Source: an uncultured Anaerolineae bacterium
GTDB taxonomy: Bacteria; Chloroflexota; Anaerolineae; Anaerolineales; Villigracilaceae
Assembly (NCBI GenBank): GCA_937120535.1
Contig: CAKZJX010000031.1
Span: forward strand, 1 to 62,452
Length of the DNA: 62,452 nucleotides
Direction of reading: 5' to 3'
The notes under the pieces were generated by a model. The model saw nothing but the letters and a program-made list of their open reading frames with translations, did not search any database and was not told the origin of the DNA. The position numbers were made by a program, and so were the translations under genes. Of this stretch, positions 35,911 through 44,976 are shown piece after piece (position 1 is the first letter of the stretch; each line of letters begins with the position of its first letter).

Positions 35911-37317
35911 ATGAAGCTTTCTTTTTGGCATAAGGTGCTATATGGATCGGGCGATTGGGGGCTTTCTTCCATGGGAATGTTGCGTTCGATCTTCTACGCC
36001 ATCTATGTCACAGACGTAGTCGGCCTGGATCCAAGAATTGGTTCCTTGGCAGCCTTGATCGGGTTGATTTGGGATGGCATGAACGATCCATTGATAGGTA
36101 TGTTCAGCGATCGAACGCACACTCGGTGGGGACGACGTTTGCCCTTTTTGCTCTGGTTTGGTATACCGTTCGGATTGTCGTTTGTCTTTCTGTGGTGGGC
36201 GCCGCCCTGGAAAAGCCAGATTGCCCTGGCCATGCACATCACCTTAGTGTTCATCGCCGCTGACACGTTATCCACGCTGATCTCGATCCCTTATCTCTCG
36301 CTCACCCCAGAACTGGTTGAGGACTATGACGAGCGCACTTTTCTGACCGGTTTTCGAAATTTTTTTCAATTGACCGCCGGTCTAACGGTGGTGGTTGCTG
36401 CGCCGATGATCGTGGACGCAGCATTGGCAGCCGGCCTCACTCAACAACAAGGCTTCTTGCTGGTAGGCAGTTTATTCGGTCTGCTGGCTATTCCTCCCTA
36501 TCTCATCATGCCCCTAGTTTTTAAGGAGCGTTTGAAAAACAAGGCGCCCCAAGCCATCTCCTTGCCAGAGATGTTGCGAACCGCTTGGGCCAACAAGCCA
36601 TTTCGAGTGGTCGCTGCGGTTCACACCTTGAACTGGTCGGCCGTGGATATGATGGCGGTCATGTTCCCCTACTTTGCTCTATACTGGCTCGCGGCCGGCG
36701 ACCCCTTGACTACGGTAAACCTCTTTGGCTTCGGGCTCGCCCTTGAGTCGGCATTGCTCGGCGTCTTAATGATAGTCACCATTCTGTCCGTTCCTTTTTG
36801 GTTGTGGTTCTCCCGACGGACGAACAAGCGCCTCGCGTACATAAGCGGCGTTCTGTTCTGGGTGATCATTCAGCTAATGGTGTTCTCTGTCCAACCCGGA
36901 GAAATTGAAACCATGCTCTGGCTCTGTGCGCTTCTCGGGATCGGGCTTTCGGCCGGCTACGTTTTGCCGGATTCGATGCTGCCCGACATCATCGAATGGG
37001 ACGAATTGCATACCCATCGCCGCCAAGAGGGGATCTATTATGGGGCCCGAGCGTTCATCCGTAAAATGAGCGGAGCCTTGACGGTAGCAGCGGCTCTCCA
37101 ACTCCTCGGTTGGTCAGGTTATTCGGCCCCTCAGGGCGAAGAATTCGTATACAGTCAACCTGAAGCGGTCTTGACGATGATCCGTCTGCTGATCTCCCCG
37201 ATCGGAGCGACGCTGCTGCTAGGCGCCGCGTTGTTTGCCTGGATGTATCCTCTCTCGCGCCAGAAACACGGTCGCTTGCGCCAATTGTTGGAGCGCAGGC
37301 GACGAATCACAGCATGA
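35911..37317 (+). CDS. MFS transporter, glycoside-pentoside-hexuronide (GPH) type
   Basis: 468 residues, about 12 transmembrane helices. The N-terminus KVLYGSGDWGLSS, the loop DGMNDPLIGMFSDRTHTRWGRRLPFLL, and the mid-protein LPDSMLPDIIEWDELHTHRRQEG segment are GPH/MelB hallmarks. Members carry sugars or glycosides with H+ or Na+. Substrate cannot be told. No glycosidase gene is nearby. The ATG lies 2 bases after a TGATAAGAT promoter-like word, so start or promoter assignment here is uncertain. Confidence 0.82.
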   Translation: MKLSFWHKVLYGSGDWGLSSMGMLRSIFYAIYVTDVVGLDPRIGSLAALIGLIWDGMNDPLIGMFSDRTHTRWGRRLPFLLWFGIPFGLSFVFLWWAPPWKSQIALAMHITLVFIAADTLSTLISIPYLSLTPELVEDYDERTFLTGFRNFFQLTAGLTVVVAAPMIVDAALAAGLTQQQGFLLVGSLFGLLAIPPYLIMPLVFKERLKNKAPQAISLPEMLRTAWANKPFRVVAAVHTLNWSAVDMMAVMFPYFALYWLAAGDPLTTVNLFGFGLALESALLGVLMIVTILSVPFWLWFSRRTNKRLAYISGVLFWVIIQLMVFSVQPGEIETMLWLCALLGIGLSAGYVLPDSMLPDIIEWDELHTHRRQEGIYYGARAFIRKMSGALTVAAALQLLGWSGYSAPQGEEFVYSQPEAVLTMIRLLISPIGATLLLGAALFAWMYPLSRQKHGRLRQLLERRRRITA

Positions 37318-37499
37318 CCACCTAAGATATAGCAAGCACACAGAATATCAGCGGCTTAGACGCGCCGCACCTTGGAGTTGTTTCACTTGGATGCCAATGG
37401 CGGGAACACGCACCGGTTGAGCGCCCATTGGAGAATATCCCCCCTGCCGCTTTTCGGGAATTTTAGGAAAAGGGCTAGGCAGCGCTGAGCCCCCTGTTG
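37318..37499. other. Convergent intergenic region, about 180 bases
   Basis: Between the stops of the MFS transporter and the penicillin-binding-protein-like gene. No clear hairpin or promoter was found. Confidence 0.4.
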
Positions 37500-39980
37500 C
37501 TAGGGTGAATTGCGGACGACGACCAGCACAGTAGCTGTTTCCAACCGTTGATCGGCATAAACTACACTCAATTGAATAGCGTATAGGCCTTGTAGGCCGC
37601 TGGTATCCCAGTCGGCCAGTGAGCCATTGAAGACGGGCGTGGTGGCCTCAGCGATGCGCTGCCAACGCTGGGGATACAATCCCTGGCCAATTTGAACAAA
37701 ATAGGAACGAAATCCACTTCCGGCCGCTGTACCGACAATAGGAACACGACCTTGCACTTCTGCAAACAAGCTCGGCGATGTGATGTTGGCATTGGGATTG
37801 GGAGGCGGCGGTTGGATGGCATCATACGTCTGTGGAGGAAGAGGCAAGCCGGCCTGGAACGCCCAGGGGCGGGCGCGTTCCGGGACATCTAGAAACACGC
37901 GCTCTTCCACAAGTTCTGGCGGCGTGAAGACGGTAGCCAACAGGCCAGTTTCACGGTTGACCGGGTAAGTCTGGAACAGGGTGTCGGCCTGAACCGGCTC
38001 GAAGCCGGCCAGAAACACTTCGCGCACGATGTTGGGACAATAGGGAGTGGGAAGCAGCCCTGAGGGATCACATACTTCCACCTCAACACTCCCTTCGGGA
38101 GGTAGCCAATCCTCAGCCGGCTGTGAGGCAGATGCCACCTGCATCAGGGCGGCCCAGAGCACGGCCGGCAGGCGAGGAGGGAGAGTAAGGGTCTCCTTCT
38201 CGGCTAGAGGAGCCAACTCTCCAACCCAGACGCCGACCAAACGGCTGGGGGTATAGCCGATCAGCCAAGCATCGGGGCCATTCGTCCAACCGCCCTTGAT
38301 GGCCACGGGGCGCCCGATCTGGGTAGGATTGGGGTTGCCCCAAGAGGGCCAGCGGGCCGGCTCATCGCTCAGCACATCGTTGATCAGATACGCCAGAGGG
38401 GGAGCTACAATCGATTGGCTCAGGGGTTGCTTCCAATCTAACCAGAGAGCGCCATCAACAGTCTCAATACGCAGAATCAGAGACGGACGGATCGAATCCT
38501 GAAAGCGTTGGCCGTTGCGCGTGCCTAGGGTGGCCAGGATACCATAGGCCGAGGCGAGATCGAGCAGCGTCTGGGGGGAGGAATCGAAGAGAAAGGTTGC
38601 GCCCGGATCGAGGTCTAGGCCGAACGAGCGGGCTGTGTTGATCACATTCGGCCGTCCCATTTGATCGAGCACCTCCAGCGCCGGAGCGAGGTAATCGTTG
38701 GCCAGGGCGATGCGCAAACGCATCGGACCCTGGAAACGTCCATCGGTAGGAGTGAGATCGTCTCGCGGGATGTCCCATACCAATGAGGCCGGGCCAAGGC
38801 CACGCGTGAAGCCGGTCAGGTAAATGAACGGGGTGAGGAGAGTGCCGGCCGGGCGGCTGGGAAACACGCCGGCCATGGCCAAAATCTGCCCGCTGCCAGG
38901 GTCCAAGACAAGGACGCCTACCCCGGGCTGCAAGAGCGAGACAGGCGGGATGGCTGAGAGGTAGCGCGCCGCTTCGCAGGCGATCGGGGCAGCCGGCTCA
39001 TTGACCAGACGAACAGTGTAAAGCTGGGTAAGGCAAATCGCCGACTGTTGTAGGTCATACTCCAAGGTGGTGATGATGTTCACGCCGCCGCGTTCGAGAC
39101 GTTGCACGTCGTACACCGAGGCAAGTTGTCGGAGAAGCAAGGAAAAAAATTCCGGAGGCGTTGGGGGAGACGTTACAGGTGGTTCAAAAGAGATGGGCGG
39201 GACTTGCTCGATCAGGCCCAGGGCCTGCATGGACACTAAGAGTTCATGAGCACGCTGGGAAGCAGCTTGAGGAGCGTCCAGAGGATTCAAGCTCGGGACT
39301 TGAGCGGCGGCAGCCAGCAAGGCCGACTCGGTTAGCGTGAGCTCTTCGGCTGATTTTCCAAAATAAAAGCTCGCTGCAGCGCCTACTCCAAAGGCATAAT
39401 TGCCGAAGTTGGCCGTGTTCAGATACCACTCCAAGATTTGCTCACGTCCAAAACGGGCTGTGATTTGCGCCGCCAACAGTCGCTCACGCAAGGCACGGCG
39501 CAAAGAAGGAGGTTCGTGGAACAGGAGAAAGTCGTAGGCCAGGGTCTGTGCGAGGGTGGGATGAGCGGAAGGATCGTCCAGCTCATCCAGCAAAAAGCCG
39601 GGATGGTGTGGGAAGCGCGGATCCAGGGCAACTTGAATGGCTTGTTGGAGCGGGACAGGGATACGGTTCAGAGGGATGTAGCGGCGAGGGGAATCGCTCG
39701 GGGCGAGGGTGAACAGCAGGTATTTGCCAGTGCGATCATAGAGGCGCGTGGGTTGAAGCAAGGCGCCCTGCGTTGGGTGAAGCAGCGTGGGCAGAAGGTC
39801 CGGCGAAGGTAAGTCACGGGTGAGTTCGGCGTAGCCAAAGGCCACGGTCAGAAGAGCTAGGGCGAGCAACGCCGAAGTAGTGTAGCCCACCCCAACGCCC
39901 AGGGCATGGCGATAGCGTTCAAGACGCCGCTGCGCAGTGCGGCGTTCGCGGCGACGATGAACGAGGGGGAGAAAAGGCAT
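37500..39980 (-). CDS. Penicillin-binding-protein-like protein (GT51 plus transpeptidase folds) with degenerate active sites
   Basis: 826 residues, full length, no stop. Order: basic cytoplasmic tail, transmembrane helix (about 29-50), GT51-like domain (about 80-235), transpeptidase-like domain (about 290-615), C-terminal PbpC-like beta domain (about 735-822). The scaffold is well kept: LQQAIQVALDPRFPHHPG and LEWYLNTANFGNYAFGVGAA align without gaps to active enzymes. However, the GT51 catalytic Glu is Leu119. The transpeptidase SxxK is TLLT (380-383), SxN is DYL (429-431) and KTG is KGG (562-564). It is therefore probably non-catalytic and may act as a scaffold or regulator. Last gene after folP, 11 bases apart. 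Confidence 0.8.
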   Translation of the reverse strand: MPFLPLVHRRRERRTAQRRLERYRHALGVGVGYTTSALLALALLTVAFGYAELTRDLPSPDLLPTLLHPTQGALLQPTRLYDRTGKYLLFTLAPSDSPRRYIPLNRIPVPLQQAIQVALDPRFPHHPGFLLDELDDPSAHPTLAQTLAYDFLLFHEPPSLRRALRERLLAAQITARFGREQILEWYLNTANFGNYAFGVGAAASFYFGKSAEELTLTESALLAAAAQVPSLNPLDAPQAASQRAHELLVSMQALGLIEQVPPISFEPPVTSPPTPPEFFSLLLRQLASVYDVQRLERGGVNIITTLEYDLQQSAICLTQLYTVRLVNEPAAPIACEAARYLSAIPPVSLLQPGVGVLVLDPGSGQILAMAGVFPSRPAGTLLTPFIYLTGFTRGLGPASLVWDIPRDDLTPTDGRFQGPMRLRIALANDYLAPALEVLDQMGRPNVINTARSFGLDLDPGATFLFDSSPQTLLDLASAYGILATLGTRNGQRFQDSIRPSLILRIETVDGALWLDWKQPLSQSIVAPPLAYLINDVLSDEPARWPSWGNPNPTQIGRPVAIKGGWTNGPDAWLIGYTPSRLVGVWVGELAPLAEKETLTLPPRLPAVLWAALMQVASASQPAEDWLPPEGSVEVEVCDPSGLLPTPYCPNIVREVFLAGFEPVQADTLFQTYPVNRETGLLATVFTPPELVEERVFLDVPERARPWAFQAGLPLPPQTYDAIQPPPPNPNANITSPSLFAEVQGRVPIVGTAAGSGFRSYFVQIGQGLYPQRWQRIAEATTPVFNGSLADWDTSGLQGLYAIQLSVVYADQRLETATVLVVVRNSP

Positions 39981-39991
39981 AGGGAGAACGA

Positions 39992-40894
39992 TCAGGCGGA
40001 AGGGACGGGGATGCGGACGATAGCATCGGTCATCTTGACCACGCGGCTGACAGGCAGGACATCGTGCACGCGGACGATGTCAGCGCCGCGGGTGATGGCA
40101 ACAGCAACGGCGGCAATCGTCCCCTCTAGGCGCTGGTCAGGAGGTAGGTTGAGGGTGTATCCGATGAATGATTTGCGCGAGGGACCGACCAGGATGGGAA
40201 AACCGAGGGCGCGAATCTCGTCCAGGCGACGGATCAGCTCCAGGTTTTGGGCAACGGTTTTGCCGAAACCGATGCCTGGATCGAGGATGATGTGTTCGTC
40301 GGGAATGCCGGCCCGGCGGGCGAGCGCAACTGATTCCATCAGCTCGCGCTTTACGTCTTCGATCAAGTCCTGATAGTCGGCACCCAGATAGGCGCTGCCC
40401 AAACGCTCGCGCACCTCGACATTGGCCGGATTGCTTCGATTGTGCATCAGGATGACTGGCGCTCGACGTTCAGCAGCCAGACGAGCCATGGCTGGATCGG
40501 CGCGCAGGCCCCACACATCGTTGATCAGGTGTGCGCCAGCCTGCAAGGCCGCCTCGGCGACCTCGGCTTTGTAGGTATCGATCGAGAGAACAGCTTGAGG
40601 GAATGCTTCGGCGATAGCCTGAATCGCCGGCACCACGCGCGCCTTCTCGGTAGCAGCATCCACTGGTTGTGAGCCGGGCCGAGTGGATTCCCCGCCGATG
40701 TCGAGGATATCACAGCCGGCCTCGAGAAAGGCGCGCGCCTGCTCTAGCGCCCGACGCTCAGGATCGCGATCGCCTTCCTGAGCCGAGAGCAGGCCATCCC
40801 CGGAGAACGAATCGGGCGTAACGTTGAGGATGCCCATCAGATAGGTGCGAGCCCCCCATTCGAAGGTCCGTTCGGCGATTCGTAAGGCTTTCAT
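39992..40894 (-). CDS. folP: Dihydropteroate synthase
   Basis: 300 residues, TIM barrel. Signatures MGILNVTPDSFSGDG (residues about 19-33), DIGGESTRPGS (about 60-70) and DPGIGFGKTVAQN (about 205-217) are intact. It joins p-aminobenzoate to dihydropterin pyrophosphate in folate synthesis and is the sulfonamide target. The ATG overlaps the stop of the preceding STAS-like gene (ATGA). No other folate genes are nearby. Confidence 0.93.
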   Translation of the reverse strand: MKALRIAERTFEWGARTYLMGILNVTPDSFSGDGLLSAQEGDRDPERRALEQARAFLEAGCDILDIGGESTRPGSQPVDAATEKARVVPAIQAIAEAFPQAVLSIDTYKAEVAEAALQAGAHLINDVWGLRADPAMARLAAERRAPVILMHNRSNPANVEVRERLGSAYLGADYQDLIEDVKRELMESVALARRAGIPDEHIILDPGIGFGKTVAQNLELIRRLDEIRALGFPILVGPSRKSFIGYTLNLPPDQRLEGTIAAVAVAITRGADIVRVHDVLPVSRVVKMTDAIVRIPVPSA

Positions 40895-41313
40895 GGAATT
40901 TGATCGAGCGGTCGAGATAACCAGGCTTCGGCTTCGTTGATGTCGGTGAAGATCTTGATAGCAGCGGTGGTCTCGGCCGGCGCCAGCGCTGCCACGGTGC
41001 GTATTGCATCGGCGACCTGCTGATTGACCACCACGACCGCCAGGCGAATGTTGCGCGCTGCCGGATCGCTGTTCACCTCAATCGCTGCCTGAATGGCCTT
41101 TTCAGGGATCTCGGCAACAGCACGCAGATCGTATAGGTTACGCGTACGGCGATCGGAGCCAAGCAAATGCTCCAGAGCAAATTCTCGCCAAGCTTGGATG
41201 GTGGCGTCGGAGAGATCGGTGAAGGTCAAGGTCATGCCTCCGTCCTGGCGACGGGTGACATTGAGCCCAATGCCAGGAGAGGGAGTCCAATGTAACGGCT
41301 TGAGTTGAGTCAT
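40891..41313 (-). CDS. STAS/SpoIIAA-like small protein
   Basis: 140 residues. Alternating strands and helices with a central NLYDLRAVAEIPEKAI and an ending FTDINEAEAWLSRPL match the SpoIIAA-like/STAS-SEC14 type of fold; the match is by pattern only. Such proteins bind partners or lipids; the role here is unknown. GGAGG precedes the ATG. It leads a unit of this gene, folP and the penicillin-binding-like gene. Confidence 0.5.
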   Translation of the reverse strand: MTQLKPLHWTPSPGIGLNVTRRQDGGMTLTFTDLSDATIQAWREFALEHLLGSDRRTRNLYDLRAVAEIPEKAIQAAIEVNSDPAARNIRLAVVVVNQQVADAIRTVAALAPAETTAAIKIFTDINEAEAWLSRPLDQIP

Positions 41314-41362
41314 CGGCGCCTCCAGGGTAGGGATAACACAGGATGCAGCAGCGTTGTATGGA

Positions 41363-41368
41363 ATTATA
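41363..41368 (-). promoter_or_regulatory. -10 box (TATAAT, minus strand) for the STAS-like/folP unit
   Basis: GGTTATAAT on the minus strand, about 50 bases before the ATG at 41313, leaving a 40-base leader with GGAGG. It overlaps the end of the XPB-N-like gene, so the promoter is internal to that gene's last codons. Confidence 0.45.
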
Positions 41369-42992
41369 ACCCAGGCGTCTCTCGCACCTCGAGCAGGATC
41401 CCCAAATCGGCCAAGGCAGCTGCAATCTTGGGAAGAGCTCGGACCGGAACGATCACCGCAGTGGGCCCGAGCGGCTCCCCAAGAAAGCGCGCAGCTTTGG
41501 AATTGCGCAGCTCTTCTAGGACCTCGGGGCGGGCCACACGCAACACGGTGTAGGTCTCCACCCGGGCTTCACTGCCAAACCTCTCCCAACGCTTGAGGGC
41601 TTTGATCAGAGACGGCGGCAGTTTGCCTTGGGTAGCTTTGGCCAACAGGGAGAGAAGTTGACCTGCCTTGAGCCCTTGCTCGGTGGCATGACGCAGGGAA
41701 TGAGCGCTCACATAGTAGCGATATTCTTCTCGATGAGGTTCTTCCCACTCGCAGAAACGGGCAATCTGATAGCGAACGGCGCGTGAGGCATAGCGCGGCG
41801 CGATGATGCGACCATTGGATAGGACGGTAAAGCGGGCTTCTCCTTCGGGTGCGGTCGGCAAAGTCGTTCTCATGCGGAAGGCGGTGATCTCCTTATCGGG
41901 CTCAGGAGCGGCCAGGTCCACCAGGCCAAGGTGGTGCATGATCTGTATTAGGAAACGGATCAGAGCGCCTTCCACGGCATCCCAATAGGCAAAGCCACGG
42001 AGATATTGACCATCGGCCACACGTTTGATAAACCAAGAATCGTAATCCCCAGCTGGGCGCTGGAAGTCGGGATGGTGACGCTTGAGATCGCGCAAGAAGG
42101 CCGGCAAAGACCACCACTGATCGGGAGGGAGGGCCGTTAGGAAGGAGAGCAATGTGCGTCGGGTCTGGAGAGGATCGTTGGTCCACTCGCCTTCGCATTG
42201 GAGGGTGGGGATCAGGCGCAGTTCGTTGAAGGCGCGCGAGCTCTTCCAGGCTTCCGAGAGCAGGGCCAAGGCTGGCTGGCGTGGGGATTCCAGGAAGGTT
42301 TTGACGGCTTCGGGGCGCAAGGCATGCTTGGCGTTGATCAGGCCGGCGGCCTGAAGCAGGGCCGGCAGGGCCAAGCGCCCTTCGGTGCGCCAGAATGGCG
42401 AGAGGAAGGGCAAGTAGTCTCGGTTGCCGAGGCGCAGGGCAGCCAGCAAGGTGGTGGCATCGTCTAAAATATGATCGGCGGCTAGGATCTCGTGCGTTCG
42501 CTCGATGGGAGTGGCGGGCCGGCCAAACGGCTGTGCAGTCGCTTCCAATTGTGAAGGCAGGAGCGAAGCCAACAGAGCCAGTAAGTCATCGGGGAGGTAA
42601 GCGAATTCTTGCGGGCCGTTTTCGGCATCAAAGAAGGCACGGTAGAGCAGGCCGTGGTAGTAGAGGGTTTCCGTGGAAGAGATAGGATGACGATGAGGTT
42701 GTTCGCGATCGCGTCGGGCAGGACCCATCTCGCGCAGGGGACCGAAACGACGCGTAAACTCGGCCCAAGGAATGCGCCCGCCGGAGGCCACGAGCGACCG
42801 CAGGGCATAGCGCGCTTGGGAGGGGAGAAGGTCGAGGGTCTCGCCGAGCAGGTTCGGGGTTAAGAAGGAAGCGCTCAGCGTTTCGACCGCTGCCGGACGA
42901 CCCGCAGGGGGCAGTTCCACCCCCCAACGTTCGGCCAGTAGGGAAAGGTGTCCGGCATCACACGAGAGAAGAGCCGCACGCAGATCGGGCAT
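41364..42992 (-). CDS. XPB/Ssl2-like helicase-conserved domain protein (no helicase core)
   Basis: 542 residues. The C-terminal part (about 385-540) resembles the helicase-associated XPB/Ssl2 N-terminal domain: FTVLSNGRIIAPRYASRAVR, YVSAHSLRHATEQGLKAGQL, then VLRVARPEVLEEL and FLGEPLGPTAVIVPV. The N-terminal two thirds is helical and Leu-rich, with repeated winged-helix-like stretches. No Walker A or DEAD motif is present. Actinobacterial relatives are annotated as helicase C-terminal proteins; function is unknown, perhaps DNA damage recognition. It follows the lipid-kinase gene after a hairpin. Confidence 0.6.
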   Translation of the reverse strand: MPDLRAALLSCDAGHLSLLAERWGVELPPAGRPAAVETLSASFLTPNLLGETLDLLPSQARYALRSLVASGGRIPWAEFTRRFGPLREMGPARRDREQPHRHPISSTETLYYHGLLYRAFFDAENGPQEFAYLPDDLLALLASLLPSQLEATAQPFGRPATPIERTHEILAADHILDDATTLLAALRLGNRDYLPFLSPFWRTEGRLALPALLQAAGLINAKHALRPEAVKTFLESPRQPALALLSEAWKSSRAFNELRLIPTLQCEGEWTNDPLQTRRTLLSFLTALPPDQWWSLPAFLRDLKRHHPDFQRPAGDYDSWFIKRVADGQYLRGFAYWDAVEGALIRFLIQIMHHLGLVDLAAPEPDKEITAFRMRTTLPTAPEGEARFTVLSNGRIIAPRYASRAVRYQIARFCEWEEPHREEYRYYVSAHSLRHATEQGLKAGQLLSLLAKATQGKLPPSLIKALKRWERFGSEARVETYTVLRVARPEVLEELRNSKAARFLGEPLGPTAVIVPVRALPKIAAALADLGILLEVRETPGL

Positions 42993-42998
42993 GGTTAT

Positions 42999-43031
42999 CT
43001 GGAAAGGTCAATCGGATTCTAACCTTTCCAG
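42999..43031 (-). other. Intercistronic hairpin
   Basis: Perfect 10-bp stem CTGGAAAGGT / ACCTTTCCAG (42999-43008 with 43022-43031) fills the 44-base gap between the lipid kinase stop and the XPB-N-like ATG. On the minus strand its loop carries TAGAAT, a -10-like word. It may be an attenuator or an RNA-processing site. Confidence 0.5.
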
Positions 43032-43036
43032 GGTTC

Positions 43037-43972
43037 CTATGCAACTGCTGGACCACGTACCACCTGCAAGGCACTAGGCAACGCTTCGAACAGCAGACGA
43101 CGCACGTTGGAACCAAATGAGGTGATGACTTCGCCATCGGCATGAATATACAGCGGACGATCCGACTCGAGGCGAATCTTCTTGAACGATTGCAGACGGA
43201 TCGTCGGAAAGCGCAGATGGGTGCCTTTGATGAATTCGGGCAACAGGCGGAACATCATTGGCCGAGAGACCCGCTGAACGGTCAGGATTTGCATCACACC
43301 ATCATCTAGCTTAGACTCGGGGGAAATCAGGAATCCGCCTCCTTCGCGCGGGCCGTTGCAGATGGTAGTCATTAGGACGCAATCGTCCCATGCCTCTCGA
43401 TCGCTCTCGAAGCGGATGCAGGCGGGATGGTGATTGAGCAGGATGGTTTGGATCACGGCCGTCAGGTACATGAGAAAGCCCTTGACAATCGGCAATTGAT
43501 GGGAACGGATGTTGACGATGGCATCAAAACCGATGCCAACGGTGTTATCGAAGTATTCCTGACGACCGCGAGTTTCATCGGTGAGTAAGCCGATGTCCAC
43601 CGGCGAGGCCTGGCCGTTCAGAGCAAGGGCCAAAGCGCGCTCCGCTTGAGCAGGGATGCCCAGGGCATGGGCAAAATCATTGCCCGAGCCGATGGGGACG
43701 ATGCCGAGCAAAGGGCGTCTTTCGGCAGGGATGCGCATCAAGCCATTGATCACCTCGTGGACGGTGCCATCGCCGCCCAAGGCGACGACTCGGTCGTAGC
43801 CTTCGCTCGCTGCTTGTCCGGCCAATTCCATGGCATGGGTGGGGTAGATCGTGTCGCTCCACGAAGCCTCACCGTCGAATTCCTCAACCACGGCTCGCAA
43901 GTCGTTTGCGATGCGCCGGGCGCGCCCCATGTCGGCCATGGGGTTGAAGATCAGTTTGACCTTTTTGGGCAT
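43037..43972 (-). CDS. Diacylglycerol kinase-family lipid kinase (YegS/BmrU-like)
   Basis: 311 residues. KKVKLIFNPMADMGRA start, nucleotide loop VALGGDGTVHEVINGLM (about residues 59-75) and GIVPIGSGNDFAHALGIP (about 84-101) define the family. The C-terminal domain is all-beta and ends normally. It phosphorylates a lipid such as diacylglycerol or a related alcohol at the membrane. AAGGATGG precedes the ATG. Divergent from the SDR gene with about 175 bases between, containing a minus-strand TATAAC at 44010-44015. Confidence 0.85.
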   Translation of the reverse strand: MPKKVKLIFNPMADMGRARRIANDLRAVVEEFDGEASWSDTIYPTHAMELAGQAASEGYDRVVALGGDGTVHEVINGLMRIPAERRPLLGIVPIGSGNDFAHALGIPAQAERALALALNGQASPVDIGLLTDETRGRQEYFDNTVGIGFDAIVNIRSHQLPIVKGFLMYLTAVIQTILLNHHPACIRFESDREAWDDCVLMTTICNGPREGGGFLISPESKLDDGVMQILTVQRVSRPMMFRLLPEFIKGTHLRFPTIRLQSFKKIRLESDRPLYIHADGEVITSFGSNVRRLLFEALPSALQVVRGPAVA

Positions 43973-44147
43973 GAAACCATCCTTGTTAAGAGCGATATAG
44001 AGTTTGTAGGTTATAACCCCATCGAGAGGAGAAAGGATTGGGCATATTGGATCAGGTATAAGCGCTTTTGGGTGCGCAGGTCAGAAGATCTCCCGACAAG
44101 TGTGTTAGAATGAAACAAAATGCCTTATTAGGAACAGGCTGACTGAT

Positions 44148-44927
44148 ATGAATCCAACTCTATCCCCTGCAACGCCTCTGCGACCCCGACGACGGGCCAT
44201 CCTGGTCGGAGCGTCTAGCGGTTTGGGGGCCGCTTTGGCCCGCAAGTTGGCACGCGAGGGATGGACGATCGCATTGATCGCTCGGCGAGCCGAGCTTTTA
44301 GAACGCTTGCAAGCCGAGATCAATGCGGATGGTATCATACGTGCGCTCACTTATATACACGACGTAAAACGCCATGAACAGGTTACACCTCTGTTGCGAC
44401 AGATCGTTGCCGATCTTGGGGGATTGGACCTGTTCATTTTCAACGCCGGCATCAACCTGCCTCCCGGCCTAGAAACGCTCAACGCCGAAACTGACTTGGA
44501 GATGATTGCGGTAAACTTATCCGGCGCCATTGCCTGGCTAGCGCCAGTTGCCAATCTATTCAAAGAAGCCGGGGAGGGGATGATCGTAGGCGTTTCTTCG
44601 GTAGCTGGCGATCGCGGGCGCTACGCCAACCCGGGCTATAATGCATCCAAAGCCGGCCTAACCGCTTATCTCGAGTCGCTGCGCAACCGCCTCTCGCGAC
44701 ACGGCGTACATGTGTTGACCGTGAAGCCCGGTTTTGTCGATACCGACATGCTGCGCGCTAGCCTTGGACCAAAACCCTTCACCATTTCGCCCGAACGCGC
44801 CGCTGAGGATATCTATCGAGCCATTCGTCAACGCAAGCAGGTGATCTATACTCATCCGATCTGGCGCTGGATCATGCTGGTTATCCGGCATATCCCATCA
44901 TTTCTTTTCCGACGATTGCGCATCTAG
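44148..44927 (+). CDS. Short-chain dehydrogenase, DprE2-like
   Basis: 259 residues. NAD(P) motif AILVGASSGLGAALARKL (residues about 16-33), NAGINLP, and the Ser-Tyr-Lys site in VSSVAGDRGRYANPGYNASK. The segment VLTVKPGFVDTDM and the C-terminal membrane-seeking tail (IMLVIRHIPSFLFRRL) resemble DprE2, the decaprenylphosphoryl-2-keto-ribose reductase. That reading is supported by the next gene, a DprE1-like oxidase. TAGAAT at 44104 is a possible -10 box. Confidence 0.75.
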   Translation: MNPTLSPATPLRPRRRAILVGASSGLGAALARKLAREGWTIALIARRAELLERLQAEINADGIIRALTYIHDVKRHEQVTPLLRQIVADLGGLDLFIFNAGINLPPGLETLNAETDLEMIAVNLSGAIAWLAPVANLFKEAGEGMIVGVSSVAGDRGRYANPGYNASKAGLTAYLESLRNRLSRHGVHVLTVKPGFVDTDMLRASLGPKPFTISPERAAEDIYRAIRQRKQVIYTHPIWRWIMLVIRHIPSFLFRRLRI

Positions 44928-44976
44928 CGCCGAAGGCGCTGACGCCTGCTTCATTGCCTCTTGCTTCTTTGCTACA

